A model generated the notes under the pieces. It saw nothing but the letters and a program-made list of their open reading frames with translations. It was not told the origin of the DNA and searched no databases. DNA of 64,000 nucleotides from Aquitalea aquatica. GTDB taxonomy: Bacteria; Pseudomonadota; Gammaproteobacteria; Burkholderiales; Chromobacteriaceae. How positions within the stretch are numbered: the first letter of the stretch is position 1; every line of letters starts with the position of its first letter. Both the position numbers and the translations under genes were made by a program. Of this stretch, positions 25,152 through 34,118 are shown in pieces. The DNA is taken from contig NZ_JACERN010000046.1 of assembly GCF_013911085.1 (NCBI RefSeq), positions 147,247-211,246 of the forward strand, given 5' to 3'.

Positions 25152-26459
25152 GTGCTGCTAGTTCGTGAAGAAATGAATTTTGATTCGGTGATGCTGGCCG
25201 CCCAGACTGGCACCGGTCTGAGCCAGTTGCTGCTGGCTGTGCTGTGCCTGCTGCTGGGAACCTTTGCGGCCCGGCAGGTGTTTCGGCGCTGGTTTCAGCA
25301 CCATCCGGAACGCTACGAGCGTTTTGTCACCTACACCGCCTTCCGGCTGGTATTGCCCAGCGTGGCACTGGTCAGCATGCTGCTGTGCATTGTCGGCTGG
25401 AATCTGCTGACGCATAGCCGGCCACATTTGCTGCCGCTGTTTACCGCCATGCTGTTCTGGCTGGGGGTGATCCGGCTGTTTTCCTCGGTGATGCGCCAGG
25501 CGCTGCCCAAGGGCAAGTTCGAGCGCCATTCCGAGCACTTTATCGCCACCGTGCTGTGGCTGGGTTTTGTCAGTTGGGCCATCGGCTTTGACGATGTGAT
25601 GCTGGACTGGCTGCAATCGGTGTCCTTTACCGTGGGCAAGACCCATCTGGACCTGCTGACCATTCTCAACGCCATGCTGTGGGTATCGATCATCGTGGTG
25701 GTGGCCTTGTGGGTCAGCCGGGTGATCGAGGCGCGGGTGATGGGGCTCAAGCACATGGACCTGTCGCTGCGCATCGTGTTTTCCAAGATGGCGCGCACCT
25801 TGCTTATCGTGGTGGCGGTGCTGATTGCCCTGCCTGTGGTGGGCATAGACCTGACCGTACTGTCTGTGTTCGGTGGTGCGCTGGGTGTGGGCCTGGGTTT
25901 TGGTCTGCAAAAGATTGCCAGCAATTATGTCTCTGGTTTCATCATTCTGCTGGACCGCTCCATCCGTATTGGTGACCGGCTGATGGTGGACAATCGGGTG
26001 GGCTATGTCACGCGCATCACCTCACGCTACGTGGTGCTGAAAAGCGCCGATGGTTCGGAAGCGCTGGTGCCGAACGATGCGCTGATTTCCAATACCGTGA
26101 TCAACCAGTCCTATTCGGACAAGGCAATGTGGATCAGCCTGCCCATCCAGGTGGATTACGGCACCGATCTGGACCAGGCGCTGGCCGTGCTGCGCGAATC
26201 TGCCGTGCACCCGCGGGTGCCGACCGATCCCGCTCCGGCGGCCTTTGTCACGGCCTTTGCCGATAACGGCATCAATCTGGAGCTGGGCATCTGGGTGAAA
26301 GACCCGGAAAACGGCTTCATGGGGCTGAAATCGGAAATCTATCTGGCCATCTGGCGGCGCTTCAAGGAACTCGGCATCGAGATTCCCTATCCGCAGCGTG
26401 ATGTGCGTATTGTCAGCGATGTGGCCGTGGCGCTGCCCGGCCGGGGAGGGCAGGCATGA
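25152..26459 (+). CDS. MscS-type mechanosensitive ion channel
   Basis: 435 residues from a GTG with AAGGAGA 6 bases upstream; an internal ATG at 25173 lacks such a site. About five membrane segments lie in residues 20-240. The pore helix carries GGALGVGLGFGLQKIASNYVSG, the MscS Gly/Ala packing pattern. The beta domain continues with IRIGDRLMVDNRVGYVTRI and VPNDALISNTVIN. The inner-membrane channel opens under tension to relieve osmotic downshock. It is longer than E. coli MscS (286 residues), as in YbdG/YnaI-type members. Confidence 0.9.
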   Translation: MLLVREEMNFDSVMLAAQTGTGLSQLLLAVLCLLLGTFAARQVFRRWFQHHPERYERFVTYTAFRLVLPSVALVSMLLCIVGWNLLTHSRPHLLPLFTAMLFWLGVIRLFSSVMRQALPKGKFERHSEHFIATVLWLGFVSWAIGFDDVMLDWLQSVSFTVGKTHLDLLTILNAMLWVSIIVVVALWVSRVIEARVMGLKHMDLSLRIVFSKMARTLLIVVAVLIALPVVGIDLTVLSVFGGALGVGLGFGLQKIASNYVSGFIILLDRSIRIGDRLMVDNRVGYVTRITSRYVVLKSADGSEALVPNDALISNTVINQSYSDKAMWISLPIQVDYGTDLDQALAVLRESAVHPRVPTDPAPAAFVTAFADNGINLELGIWVKDPENGFMGLKSEIYLAIWRRFKELGIEIPYPQRDVRIVSDVAVALPGRGGQA

Positions 26460-27091
26460 GCGGCAAACGACTGGCGATTGTGGATGACGATGCTGCGGTG
26501 CGGCAGGCATTGATCTGGCTGCTGGATGGCCAGGGTTACCAGGTCAGCGGCTTTGACAGTGCCGAGGAGTTTCTGGCTACTGGGCCGGATGCCGGTTTCA
26601 ATGGTCTGATCGTCGATCTGCGCATGTCCGGCATGTCCGGCATCATGCTGCTGGAGCGGCTGGCCGAGCTGGCCTATTGCCCGCCCGCCATCATGCTGAC
26701 AGCGCATGGCGATGTGCCACATGCAGTGGCAGCCATCAAGCTGGGTGCGCTGGATTTCATGGAAAAGCCCTTCGATGATGAAGTGCTGCTGGCGCGGGTG
26801 GAGAAGATGCTGCAGCAGGACGAGGCCAATCGCGCCATCCATGGCCGCCGCCAGCGTGTCAGTGCGCTACTGGCCTTGCTGACGGAGCGTGAAAAGGAAG
26901 TCATGCAGCTGATCCTGCTGGGCAAGCTCAACAAGCAGATTGCCGAGGATCTTTCCATCAGCATGAAAACGGTAGAGGTCCATCGCTCGCGCGTGTTCGA
27001 GAAAATGGGCGTCAAGTCGGCGGTGGAGCTGGCCGGTTTGCTGGCAGCCAGCCAGTCTGACAATGGCGGGAGTCGTGGCGATGGGCACTAA
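26456..27091 (+). CDS. FixJ-family response regulator (REC-LuxR)
   Basis: 211 residues. The REC domain is 1-120, with acidic pair Asp11-Asp12, phosphoacceptor Asp54 (LIVDLRMSG), the threonine of MLTAHGD and Lys in FMEKPFDD. The LuxR/GerE helix-turn-helix lies around 140-200 (LTEREKEVMQLILLGKLNKQIAEDLSISMKTVEVHRSRVFEKMG). It has no sensor kinase neighbour: it overlaps the MscS gene by 4 bases and nudB by 11. DctR-type C4-dicarboxylate regulators are of this class, so the DctS-like kinase at 59631-61934 is a candidate partner; that pairing is inference. Confidence 0.9.
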   Translation: MSGKRLAIVDDDAAVRQALIWLLDGQGYQVSGFDSAEEFLATGPDAGFNGLIVDLRMSGMSGIMLLERLAELAYCPPAIMLTAHGDVPHAVAAIKLGALDFMEKPFDDEVLLARVEKMLQQDEANRAIHGRRQRVSALLALLTEREKEVMQLILLGKLNKQIAEDLSISMKTVEVHRSRVFEKMGVKSAVELAGLLAASQSDNGGSRGDGH

Positions 27092-27527
27092 GCAGCCGCT
27101 ATCGGTGCTGGTGGTGATTCACACCGCAGATGGCCAGGTATTGCTGATCGAACGCGCTGACAAGGCCGGCTACTGGCAATCCGTCACCGGCAGCCGCGAG
27201 GGCGAGGAAAGCCTGCTGCAAACCGCCTGCCGCGAATTGCTGGAAGAAACCGGGCTGGTGGCTACCGAGCATCAGTTGACTGACTGGCAGCTGCACAACC
27301 GCTACGAAATCTATCCGCACTGGCGTCACCGTTATCCTGACGGGGTCACGCATAACGACGAGTATGTGTTTGGACTGCAGCTGGCTCAGCCGCAAAGCGT
27401 GCAACTGGCACCGGGCGAACATACCGCCCAGCAGTGGCTGCCCTGGCAGCAGGCGGCCGAGCTGGTGTTTTCCCCGTCCAATGCTGCGGCCATTCGCCTG
27501 CTACCGTCCCGTCTCGGTCTCGAATAG
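27081..27527 (+). CDS. nudB: Dihydroneopterin triphosphate diphosphatase
   Basis: 148 residues from the ATG at 27081, which has GGGAG 8 bases before it. The Nudix box is GSREGEESLLQTACRELLEETGL with all required Gly/Glu/Arg positions. HRYPDGVTHNDEYVFGL matches NudB proteins, which remove pyrophosphate from dihydroneopterin triphosphate in folate synthesis. The start lies inside the FixJ-type gene end, so translation may be coupled. Confidence 0.88.
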   Translation: MGTKQPLSVLVVIHTADGQVLLIERADKAGYWQSVTGSREGEESLLQTACRELLEETGLVATEHQLTDWQLHNRYEIYPHWRHRYPDGVTHNDEYVFGLQLAQPQSVQLAPGEHTAQQWLPWQQAAELVFSPSNAAAIRLLPSRLGLE

Positions 27528-27540
27528 GCTTAGACCCTGT

Positions 27541-28875
27541 TCAGAGCCTGAGCAGCCAGCCGCTGAGCGCAGCGGTCGCAATCACCCGGATCACCCCCAC
27601 CTTGTAGTGCAGCAGCGCCACGCCCGCTGCCAATGCAATTAGCACGGCCATCCAGTCCGGCCCCGCCTGCCAGCCCTGCGGCCATAGTGCATGCCAGCCA
27701 AAGAACAGCGCCAGGTTGGCGATCACCCCTACCACCGCCGCCGTGATGGCGGTCAGTGGCGCAGTGAACGACAGCGTGCCGTGGGTACGTTCGATCAGCG
27801 GTCCACCGGCCAGGATGAACAGAAACGATGGCAAAAAGGTAAACCAGGTCACCAGGCAGGCTGCCACAGTACCGGCCAGCCAGGGCGCGCTGTCACCCAC
27901 ATGCTGATAGCCGCCAACAAAGCCGACAAAAGCCACCACCATGATCAATGGTCCGGGTGTGCTTTCGCCCAGCGCCAGACCGTCCATCATCTGACCCGCA
28001 CTCAGCCAGCCATAGTGGCCGACCGCACCCTGGTAGACATAGGGCAAGACCGCATACGCACCGCCAAAAGTCAGCAAGGCTGCCTTGGTGAAAAACCAGC
28101 CCATCTGGGTAAACGGATGCTGCCAGCCATAGTGGCTGAGCAGCACTAGCAGCGGTACTGCCCATAGCAGGCTGCCGGCCACCACTACCCGCAGCAGTCC
28201 ACCCAGGCTGAAGCGGGCATGCGCCGGTGTGGGCGTGTCATCGTCGATCAGTGCCGGGCCGGAGGAGGTTGCAGGCTGGCCATGGCCGCCCTTGCCGGTG
28301 GCAAACAGCGCCGGATAGCGCTGTCCGGCCAGATAGCCGATGGCAGCGGCACTGAGTACGATCAGCGGAAATGGCAGGCCGAATATTGCCAGTGCAATGA
28401 AGGAGGCAGCTGCCAGTGTCCACAACAGCCAGTTTTTCAGCGCGCGCTGGCCGATGCGCAGCGCGGCCTGCAGCACGATGGCGACAATGGCTGGCTTGAT
28501 GCCGTAAAACAGCCCGGCTACCAAGGGTAGCTGGCCCAGCGCCAGATACAGCCAGGATAACCCGATCAGGATGAACAGCGAAGGCAGTACAAACAGGCCG
28601 CCGGCAATGATGCCGCCCCAGCTGCGGTGCATCAGCCAGCCGATATAGGTGGCCAGCTGCTGCGCTTCCGGCCCTGGTAGCAGCATGCAGTAGTTGAGCG
28701 CATGCATAAAACGCCGCTCCGAGATCCAGCGCCGCTTTTCCACCAGTTCCTGGTGTAGCAGGGCGATTTGTCCGGCGGGGCCGCCAAAGCTGATGAAGCC
28801 CAGCTTGAGCCAGAAGGCGAAGGCTTGTCGCAGGCTGATGGCGACAGGCGCCGCTGGGGTGGGTGTGGCGCTCAT
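27541..28875 (-). CDS. chrA: Chromate transporter, ChrA family
   Basis: 444 residues, the long bidomain ChrA form. Repeat 1 has FISFGGPAGQIALLH and LNYCMLLPGPEAQQLATYIG. Repeat 2 has LTFGGAYAVLPYV and LALGESTPGPLIMV. About ten hydrophobic segments are present. The family exports chromate. No ChrB regulator is adjacent, and the transporter converges with nudB with no clear terminator between. Confidence 0.9.
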   Translation of the reverse strand: MSATPTPAAPVAISLRQAFAFWLKLGFISFGGPAGQIALLHQELVEKRRWISERRFMHALNYCMLLPGPEAQQLATYIGWLMHRSWGGIIAGGLFVLPSLFILIGLSWLYLALGQLPLVAGLFYGIKPAIVAIVLQAALRIGQRALKNWLLWTLAAASFIALAIFGLPFPLIVLSAAAIGYLAGQRYPALFATGKGGHGQPATSSGPALIDDDTPTPAHARFSLGGLLRVVVAGSLLWAVPLLVLLSHYGWQHPFTQMGWFFTKAALLTFGGAYAVLPYVYQGAVGHYGWLSAGQMMDGLALGESTPGPLIMVVAFVGFVGGYQHVGDSAPWLAGTVAACLVTWFTFLPSFLFILAGGPLIERTHGTLSFTAPLTAITAAVVGVIANLALFFGWHALWPQGWQAGPDWMAVLIALAAGVALLHYKVGVIRVIATAALSGWLLRL

Positions 28876-29145
28876 GGCAGTTTTTTATAACTTGAAAAAA
28901 TAAAATGACTCTACAATAGAACGGAAAGTTTGGAAAATTTCCGATAAAGTGCAGCTGCCACTTGTTGCAGGGATGGCTGTGCCATGGTGACTTCAGGGCG
29001 GAGCTGTCCCCTTGCTGCCCAGCCACTCGCTGCGATGGCGGTGGTAAATCTTGTCAGCGATGTATGCCCGATTGTCACAAAACACGCAAGGACAGCTCAT
29101 GTCGTGCTGGTTACAATGCGGTTTTACTTTTGTTACCGACCCTAC
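28876..29145. other. Intergenic region between divergent chrA and PAP2 genes
   Basis: About 270 bases with no plausible gene. AT-rich sequence near 28880-28945 probably holds the chrA promoter on the minus strand. TACAAT at about 29113-29118 is a possible -10 for the PAP2 gene. No operator recognised. Confidence 0.35.
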
Positions 29146-29748
29146 ATGTTTGTACTGGAAAGCGTTAACCAGGCTTTGTTCCTGTCCATCAATGCCAGCC
29201 CGGCATCACCGCTGCTAGCCATCAAGCTGGCCATTTTCCTGGCCAAATACTTGGTGTTGCTGATTCCGCTGCTGCTGCTGGGAATGTGGCTGTGGGGAGA
29301 GCAGCCACAGCGGGAAAGAGCGCTGCGGGTATTGCTCAGCGTAGGCCTGGCCCTGCTGTGCAATCAATTGATCGGCATGCTGTGGGACCATCCGCGCCCC
29401 TTTGCCATCGGGCTGGGTTACCGTTTTATCGACCATGCGGCCGACCCCTCCTTTCCCAGCGATCACACTACCATCTTCGCCACTACCGCCTATGCCTTCT
29501 GGCTGGCCGGCAAGGCTAGCCTCGGCCGTATCCTGCTATTGCTGACCGTGCTTGTGGGGTGGTCGCGTGTTTATCTGGGAGTGCACTGGCCGCTGGATAT
29601 CCTGGGTGGCCTGCTCTTACCATTGTTATATAGCCGGCTGCTGGCGCTGGCCTGGCCAGCCTGCGGGCCGCGCCTGTTACAGTCCTTGAATGAGGCGTAT
29701 CGCCTGTTACTGGCCAAGCCGATTGCCCTGGGCTGGATCAAGGCCTGA
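29146..29748 (+). CDS. PAP2-family membrane phosphatase (BcrC-like undecaprenyl-PP phosphatase)
   Basis: 200 residues from the ATG at 29146; longer upstream reading has no support. About six membrane segments. The three PAP2 motifs are DHPRPF (with a preceding lysine-like position shortened), PSFPSDHTT with catalytic His, and SRVYLGVHWPLDILGG. BcrC-type members recycle undecaprenyl pyrophosphate for cell-wall synthesis, although lipid-phosphate phosphatases look alike. Terminator follows. Confidence 0.82.
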   Translation: MFVLESVNQALFLSINASPASPLLAIKLAIFLAKYLVLLIPLLLLGMWLWGEQPQRERALRVLLSVGLALLCNQLIGMLWDHPRPFAIGLGYRFIDHAADPSFPSDHTTIFATTAYAFWLAGKASLGRILLLLTVLVGWSRVYLGVHWPLDILGGLLLPLLYSRLLALAWPACGPRLLQSLNEAYRLLLAKPIALGWIKA

Positions 29749-29762
29749 TGGCCGGAAAGATC

Positions 29763-29787
29763 AACGAGGCTGCGGCCTCGTTTTTTT
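29763..29787 (+). terminator. Intrinsic terminator after PAP2 gene
   Basis: AACGAGGC-TGCG-GCCTCGTT stem-loop followed by seven T residues in total. Confidence 0.88.
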
Positions 29788-29803
29788 ATTCCTGGCAGCC
29801 TAC

Positions 29804-30973
29804 TCAGGCGGCCAGCTGTCGCCAGCCTTGTACCACCATCACCAGTGCAATCAGCAGCATCAGCAAGCTGGACAGATAGGGCAGCCGCCGCGCCACGCCA
29901 TCCAGATTACCCAGGCGCTGTCCTAGCTTCTGGGCTCCCCAGGCTGCAATGACCCCCACGCTGACCAGCGATAGCGCCAGTCCCAGGCTGAAAGACGCCA
30001 CCATGGTCACGCCCAGCGCCACCCGTTTCAATTGCAGGCACAGCAACAGAATGGTGACGGAAGCGGGGCAGGGCATCAGCCCGCCAGTCAGGCCAAACAG
30101 CGCGATCTGCGCCGTGCTCACCGGCTTGCCGGCAAAGCGGCGGGCAATTTCATCGGCATGGGCTTTTTCATGCGCATCCTGATAGACGGTACTGGCTGCA
30201 GATTGAATATGGCCTTGCTGCGGGCGCTTGGCGGCAAGCTGGCCACGCCCAGCTACTGACGGGGCGGCCTGGCTACGATAGCGCTGGCTCGGCGGCGGGC
30301 CGAAACGGACGGCAAACTGATGGCCATGGCCGCCGTGTTGCATGTCCAGCGTGATATCAAACTGGTGTGGTGCGGCCACCGGGCTGGCTGATTGCAAAAT
30401 CTTGCCATGTGGCAGCAAATCATGGCTTTCGCTGTGGCCATCATCGCGGCGTAGCTGCAGCTGATAACGTACGTCGGCCTGTGGTGGTTGCGGGCGCATG
30501 TGATTGTTGTAGCAGTAAAGCTGCAGATGTGACGGCTGCTGCGGGCTGATCAGCAGCTCGACCAGGCCATGGCCAGTGTTGATGATCTTGCCGCCGTGCG
30601 GTGCATGCTGCCAGGCACGGGCGGCCAGATTGTCCTGCCGCGTGCGCCAGAACATCCATGCGGCAATGCCCAGTACGATCAGCCCGGACAACAGCAGCAA
30701 CCAGGGTTCGGCTTGCTCCACCAGCAGCTGATTGCCAAAATGCAGCGCCGCTGCAGCCAGCAGCCACACCACCAGCGAGTGCGACAGTGCCGCGCACAGG
30801 CCGAGCAATACCGCCTGGGCGATGCTGCCGCGGATGGCGATGATGAAAGACGCCATCAGTGTCTTGGAATGCCCAGGCTCCAGTCCGTGCAGCGCCCCCA
30901 GCAGGATGGCGGACGGGATGAACAGCCATAGATTGGTGGAGCCTTGCTGTATCAGTTCGGAAAGAGGTGGCAT
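29804..30973 (-). CDS. rcnA: Nickel/cobalt efflux protein, RcnA/NicO family
   Basis: 389 residues from the ATG at 30971-30973. N-terminal helices contain LLGALHGLEPGHSKTLMASF, the RcnA/NicO metal-binding signature. A long central insert (about 115-270) is rich in histidine (GHSESHDLLPHGK, MQHGGHGHQF) and likely sits in a soluble loop gathering metal. The C-terminal half has GGLMPCPASVTILLLCL and more helices. It exports Ni(II)/Co(II). It is divergent from rcnR with a shared operator. Confidence 0.9.
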   Translation of the reverse strand: MPPLSELIQQGSTNLWLFIPSAILLGALHGLEPGHSKTLMASFIIAIRGSIAQAVLLGLCAALSHSLVVWLLAAAALHFGNQLLVEQAEPWLLLLSGLIVLGIAAWMFWRTRQDNLAARAWQHAPHGGKIINTGHGLVELLISPQQPSHLQLYCYNNHMRPQPPQADVRYQLQLRRDDGHSESHDLLPHGKILQSASPVAAPHQFDITLDMQHGGHGHQFAVRFGPPPSQRYRSQAAPSVAGRGQLAAKRPQQGHIQSAASTVYQDAHEKAHADEIARRFAGKPVSTAQIALFGLTGGLMPCPASVTILLLCLQLKRVALGVTMVASFSLGLALSLVSVGVIAAWGAQKLGQRLGNLDGVARRLPYLSSLLMLLIALVMVVQGWRQLAA

Positions 30974-31008
30974 GATGACGGGCTTCGCATTGGTAATTGC
31001 ACGCAATA

Positions 31009-31023
31009 TACTACCCCCTAGTA
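31009..31023. promoter_or_regulatory. RcnR operator between rcnA and rcnR
   Basis: Perfect palindromic ends TACT...AGTA around a C5/G5 tract (TACTACCCCCTAGTA). This is the RcnR type of site (TACT-G tract-AGTA). It lies in the 74-base divergent gap and covers the expected promoter region of both genes. Confidence 0.88.
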
Positions 31024-31047
31024 TGTTTTGAGAAGGAAAATAGCAAT

Positions 31048-31341
31048 ATGGGACATACCATCAAGGGTCAGAAGCCTTTACTGGCAAGGGTTCGGCGTAT
31101 CAAGGGCCAGGCCGCCGCCATCGAGCGTGCATTGGAAGAAGGCCAGGAGTGCATGGCGATATTGCAGCAGATCGCTGCCATTCGAGGGGCGGTGAACGGA
31201 CTGATGGCCGAGGTGCTGGAAGGCCATCTGCGGGAGCACCTGCTGTCGCCCGAGCCTGCTGCTGGCGAGCCGGAGGCAGATTCAACCCGGCAGGAAGAGG
31301 TGGACCAGGTGATGCGAATTGTGCGCTCCTATCTGAAGTAG
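31048..31341 (+). CDS. rcnR: Ni/Co-responsive repressor RcnR
   Basis: 97 residues. CsoR/RcnR all-helical fold. The E. coli RcnR metal ligands His3, Cys35, His60 and His64 are all in place by count (MGHTI, GQECMAIL, EGHLREH). IAAIRGAVNGLMAEVLEGH is the family signature. Metal binding releases DNA and frees rcnA expression. The ribosome site AAGGA is 10 bases upstream. Confidence 0.93.
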   Translation: MGHTIKGQKPLLARVRRIKGQAAAIERALEEGQECMAILQQIAAIRGAVNGLMAEVLEGHLREHLLSPEPAAGEPEADSTRQEEVDQVMRIVRSYLK

Positions 31342-31510
31342 CCTTGCCTCAGCCCATGACTTCGCTGGTCAATACGGGACTCGCCCGGTGGCAGGTGCTG
31401 CATGCAGTCTTGCATGACGACTGTCACCACACCGGGCTGATCTGCACAGTTTCCGGTCTTTTTTCACCTCATCTGCGCAGGGGGCTGGCGCTGCCCTGCC
31501 TGAGTGGGCT

Positions 31511-32269
31511 ATGGATAGAGTCATGAAACCGCTCAAAGTCACCACCTACAACATCCACAAGGGCATGTCGCCGCTCAACCGTCACCTGCGCGTGGAGGAA
31601 ATTGCCCAGGCGCTGGAGACGCTGTCGCCCGACCTGCTGTTCTTGCAGGAGGTGCAGGGCAAGAACCTGCTGCGCGCCTTGCGGCACGAGGGCTGGCCGC
31701 AGCTGCCGCAGCACCACTACCTGGCACGGCGGCTGGACCACAAGGTGGCCTACGGGCTGAATGCGGCTTATGAGCATGGCCACCATGGCAATGCGCTGCT
31801 GTCACGCTATCCCATCATCGAGTGGTGCAATCGCGATATCTCCGTCAACCGCTTTGAAAGCCGTGGCGTACTGCATTGCGTGATGTTGCCCAAGGGCTGG
31901 CAGCAGCCGGTGGTGGCGCTGTGTGCCCATTTCAACCTGTTGGCGCGCGACCGGCGCAAGCAATATGCCAATCTGGTGCATTACATCGGTGCCGCTATTG
32001 CGCCGGATGTGCCCATCATCCTGGCTGGCGACTTCAATGACTGGCAGGGCGAGGCCAGCCACTGTCTGCAGGCGGCTGGCCTGCAAGAGGTTTTCCTGCA
32101 AAAGAGCGGGCGTCATGCGCTGAGTTTTCCGGCGCGCATGCCCATGCTGCCGCTGGATCGCATCTATGTGCGCGGCCTGCAGGTGGTGAGTGCCGAAGTG
32201 CAGCATGGCCGGCCCTGGTCGCGGCTATCCGACCACCTGCCAATCTGTGCCGCGCTATTGCCGGCCTGA
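31511..32269 (+). CDS. Endonuclease/exonuclease/phosphatase family protein
   Basis: 252 residues; the ATG at 31523 is an alternative start. EEP-fold motifs are TYNIHKG, LLFLQEVQG (metal Glu), ILAGDFNDW, PLDRIYVRG and LSDHLPI. Similar to the YbhP-type proteins. The substrate could be nucleic acid, a phospholipid or an inositol phosphate; sequence alone does not decide. No signal peptide, so cytosolic. It stands alone; a 169-base gap separates it from rcnR. Confidence 0.82.
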   Translation: MDRVMKPLKVTTYNIHKGMSPLNRHLRVEEIAQALETLSPDLLFLQEVQGKNLLRALRHEGWPQLPQHHYLARRLDHKVAYGLNAAYEHGHHGNALLSRYPIIEWCNRDISVNRFESRGVLHCVMLPKGWQQPVVALCAHFNLLARDRRKQYANLVHYIGAAIAPDVPIILAGDFNDWQGEASHCLQAAGLQEVFLQKSGRHALSFPARMPMLPLDRIYVRGLQVVSAEVQHGRPWSRLSDHLPICAALLPA

Positions 32270-32621
32270 GCAGGGCGCTGGGCTGGTTGTTTTCGCAATG
32301 GAATATCGGTATTTGCCGATTGATCAAACACTGCTTGATTCCTGAGTATTCTGGTGTAATAACGCCGGTTTCCTGCAGAAAATGTCTATTCATGGCAGGA
32401 ATGCTGCGTCGAGCTTGACGCAATATGAAAATCCATGTTCAAATGCATCCAAACTTGATCGCCGATTTGACACAGCTTGCGGGCGTAAAACAGCTAAAGC
32501 GTGGGTAAGCAGACCCCGAGACAACTCCTTCTGCTTATATAATCTTTACCAAGCATTCAAAGATTCCATGCCCTAGCCCGCCGCAGTCATTGGCGGGCTT
32601 TCTGCATTCTGGAGTGTTTGA
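32270..32621. other. Long leader upstream of metNIQ
   Basis: 352 bases. A TATAAT at 32538-32543 (TGCTTATATAAT context) is a likely -10. The leader then contains a terminator-like hairpin immediately before the metN ribosome site. A 64-codon frame ends in that hairpin but has no met-rich or otherwise convincing composition. No SAM riboswitch class was recognised by eye. A TTCCTG/CAGGAA hairpin lies near 32370-32402. Confidence 0.45.
32575..32604 (+). terminator. Terminator-like hairpin in the metN leader
   Basis: AGCCCGCC/GGCGGGCT 8-bp stem with a 9-base loop and a short TTTCT tail. It ends about 18 bases before the metN ATG and lies downstream of a TATAAT. Could act as an attenuator or end upstream read-through. 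Confidence 0.55.
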
Positions 32622-33359
32622 ATGATTCATCTGCAAAATATCCGCAAGCGCTTTCGCCGCCCCGACGGCGGCTGGTTCGATGCTGTTTGCGATACCTCCC
32701 TGTCGATTGGGGCCGGCGAAGTGTTCGGCCTGATCGGTTTCTCCGGCGCCGGCAAATCCACCCTGCTGCGTTTGATCAATCTGCTGGAACGGCCTGATGG
32801 CGGTGCTGTCATCGTGGCCGGGCAGGACCTGACCGCGCTGGATGCCAAGGCCCTGCGCCGGGCGCGCCAGCAACTGGGCATGGTGTTCCAGCAATTCAAC
32901 CTGATGGCCAACCGCACGGTGGCCGGCAATATCGCTTTCCCGCTGGAAATCGCCGGCTGGAGTGCGGCGGACATCGCCAGCCGGGTGGCCGAGTGCCTGG
33001 AGATTGTCGGCCTGGCCGACCGGGCCGAGCACTATCCGGCGCAGTTGTCCGGTGGGCAGAAGCAGCGGGTGGGCATCGCCCGTGCGCTGGCGCCGCGCCC
33101 CAAAGTGATTCTGGCCGATGAACCCACCTCCGCACTCGACCCCAAAACCACGCAATCGATCCTGGACTGTCTGAAAGATATCAATCAGCGCTTTGGCGTG
33201 ACGGTGGTGATCGTCACCCACGAAATGCATGTGGTGCGCTCCATCTGCCATCGCGCTGCCGTGCTGGATGCCGGCAGCGTGGTGGAGGTGGTGGAGGTTA
33301 ACGGGGCAGAAGTGGATGCCCGTTCGGCGCTGGCGCGCTCGCTGCTGGAGGCCGCGTAA
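32622..33359 (+). CDS. metN: Methionine ABC transporter ATP-binding protein, short form without NIL domain
   Basis: 245 residues. Walker [11 protein letters not shown]-loop VFQQFNLM, signature [15 protein letters not shown], Walker [14 protein letters not shown] and the H-switch VTHEMHVV. E. coli MetN is 343 residues because of a C-terminal ACT-like NIL/C2 domain that binds methionine and inhibits transport; this protein ends after the ATPase fold, so that trans-inhibition should be absent. It overlaps metI by one base. The ribosome site GGAG is 8 bases upstream. Confidence 0.92.
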   Translation: MIHLQNIRKRFRRPDGGWFDAVCDTSLSIGAGEVFGLIGFSGAGKSTLLRLINLLERPDGGAVIVAGQDLTALDAKALRRARQQLGMVFQQFNLMANRTVAGNIAFPLEIAGWSAADIASRVAECLEIVGLADRAEHYPAQLSGGQKQRVGIARALAPRPKVILADEPTSALDPKTTQSILDCLKDINQRFGVTVVIVTHEMHVVRSICHRAAVLDAGSVVEVVEVNGAEVDARSALARSLLEAA

Positions 33360-34045
33360 TGGAAGAACTGACTTTTGCCGCGGCATTGACTGATCTGGCC
33401 AGCATGGCTCCGGAAATCTGGCAGGCCTGTCGCGAGACGGCGCTGATGCTGGCTGTGGGGCTGGTGGCTGCCATTGCCCTGGGCGGCCCGCTGGGCATCG
33501 TGCTGTATCTGTCGCAGCCGGGCCAGCTGTTTGCCAACCGCTGGGTGAATGGCCTGCTCGGCTGGACGGTGAACCTGGTGCGCTCCTTCCCCTTCATCAT
33601 CCTGATGGTGTCGCTGGTGCCGCTGACCCGGCTGATTGTCGGCAGCACCATCGGCCCGGTGGCCGCTGCCGTTCCGCTGTCGTTTGCTGCCATTCCCTAT
33701 TTTGCCCGCCTGGTGGAGCAGACCCTGCGCGAGATTCCGCGCGGGGTGGTGGAGGCCGCCGAGGCCATGGGTGCCAGCCCCATGCAGATCATCGTCAAGG
33801 TGCTGCTGAACGAGGCGCGCTCCGGGCTGATTTCCAGCCTGACCATTCTCACCATCAGCTTTCTGAGCTATTCGGCCGTGGCTGGTGTGGTGGGCGGTGG
33901 CGGCATTGGCGATCTGGCCATCCGCTATGGTTATTACCGCTTCCAGACCGACGTGATGGTGGCCATGGTGCTGCTGCTGGTACTGATCGTGCAGATCATC
34001 CAGTTTGCCGGCAACCGGCTGGCCTCGCGGCTGGACAAGCGTTGA
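33359..34045 (+). CDS. metI: Methionine ABC transporter permease
   Basis: 228 residues with about five membrane helices. The EAA loop that docks on MetN is LREIPRGVVEAAEAMGASPMQIIVKVLLNEARSG. The family motif YSAVAGVVGGGGIGDLAIRYGYYRF is intact. The ATG overlaps the metN stop (TAATG). It acts with MetN and MetQ to import D/L-methionine. Confidence 0.93.
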   Translation: MEELTFAAALTDLASMAPEIWQACRETALMLAVGLVAAIALGGPLGIVLYLSQPGQLFANRWVNGLLGWTVNLVRSFPFIILMVSLVPLTRLIVGSTIGPVAAAVPLSFAAIPYFARLVEQTLREIPRGVVEAAEAMGASPMQIIVKVLLNEARSGLISSLTILTISFLSYSAVAGVVGGGGIGDLAIRYGYYRFQTDVMVAMVLLLVLIVQIIQFAGNRLASRLDKR

Positions 34046-34118
34046 GCTGATTGATTCCAGACCGGGCGGCCTGGCCAGCCCGGCATTTTCCCCTACCTGT
34101 ATATCGCAAGGAGTTCGT

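Noticed and set aside
28984..29145. Longer N-terminus for the PAP2 protein
   Set aside because: The added 54 residues are not membrane-like or family-like, and a -10-like TACAAT falls inside them.
32382..32576. 64-codon frame as a methionine leader peptide
   Set aside because: It has no Met-rich stretch and no clear ribosome site. Its end in the hairpin is probably chance.
32300..32621. SAM riboswitch upstream of metN
   Set aside because: I looked for SAM-I, SAM-II and SAH cores by eye and found no convincing match; a covariance search is needed to exclude one.
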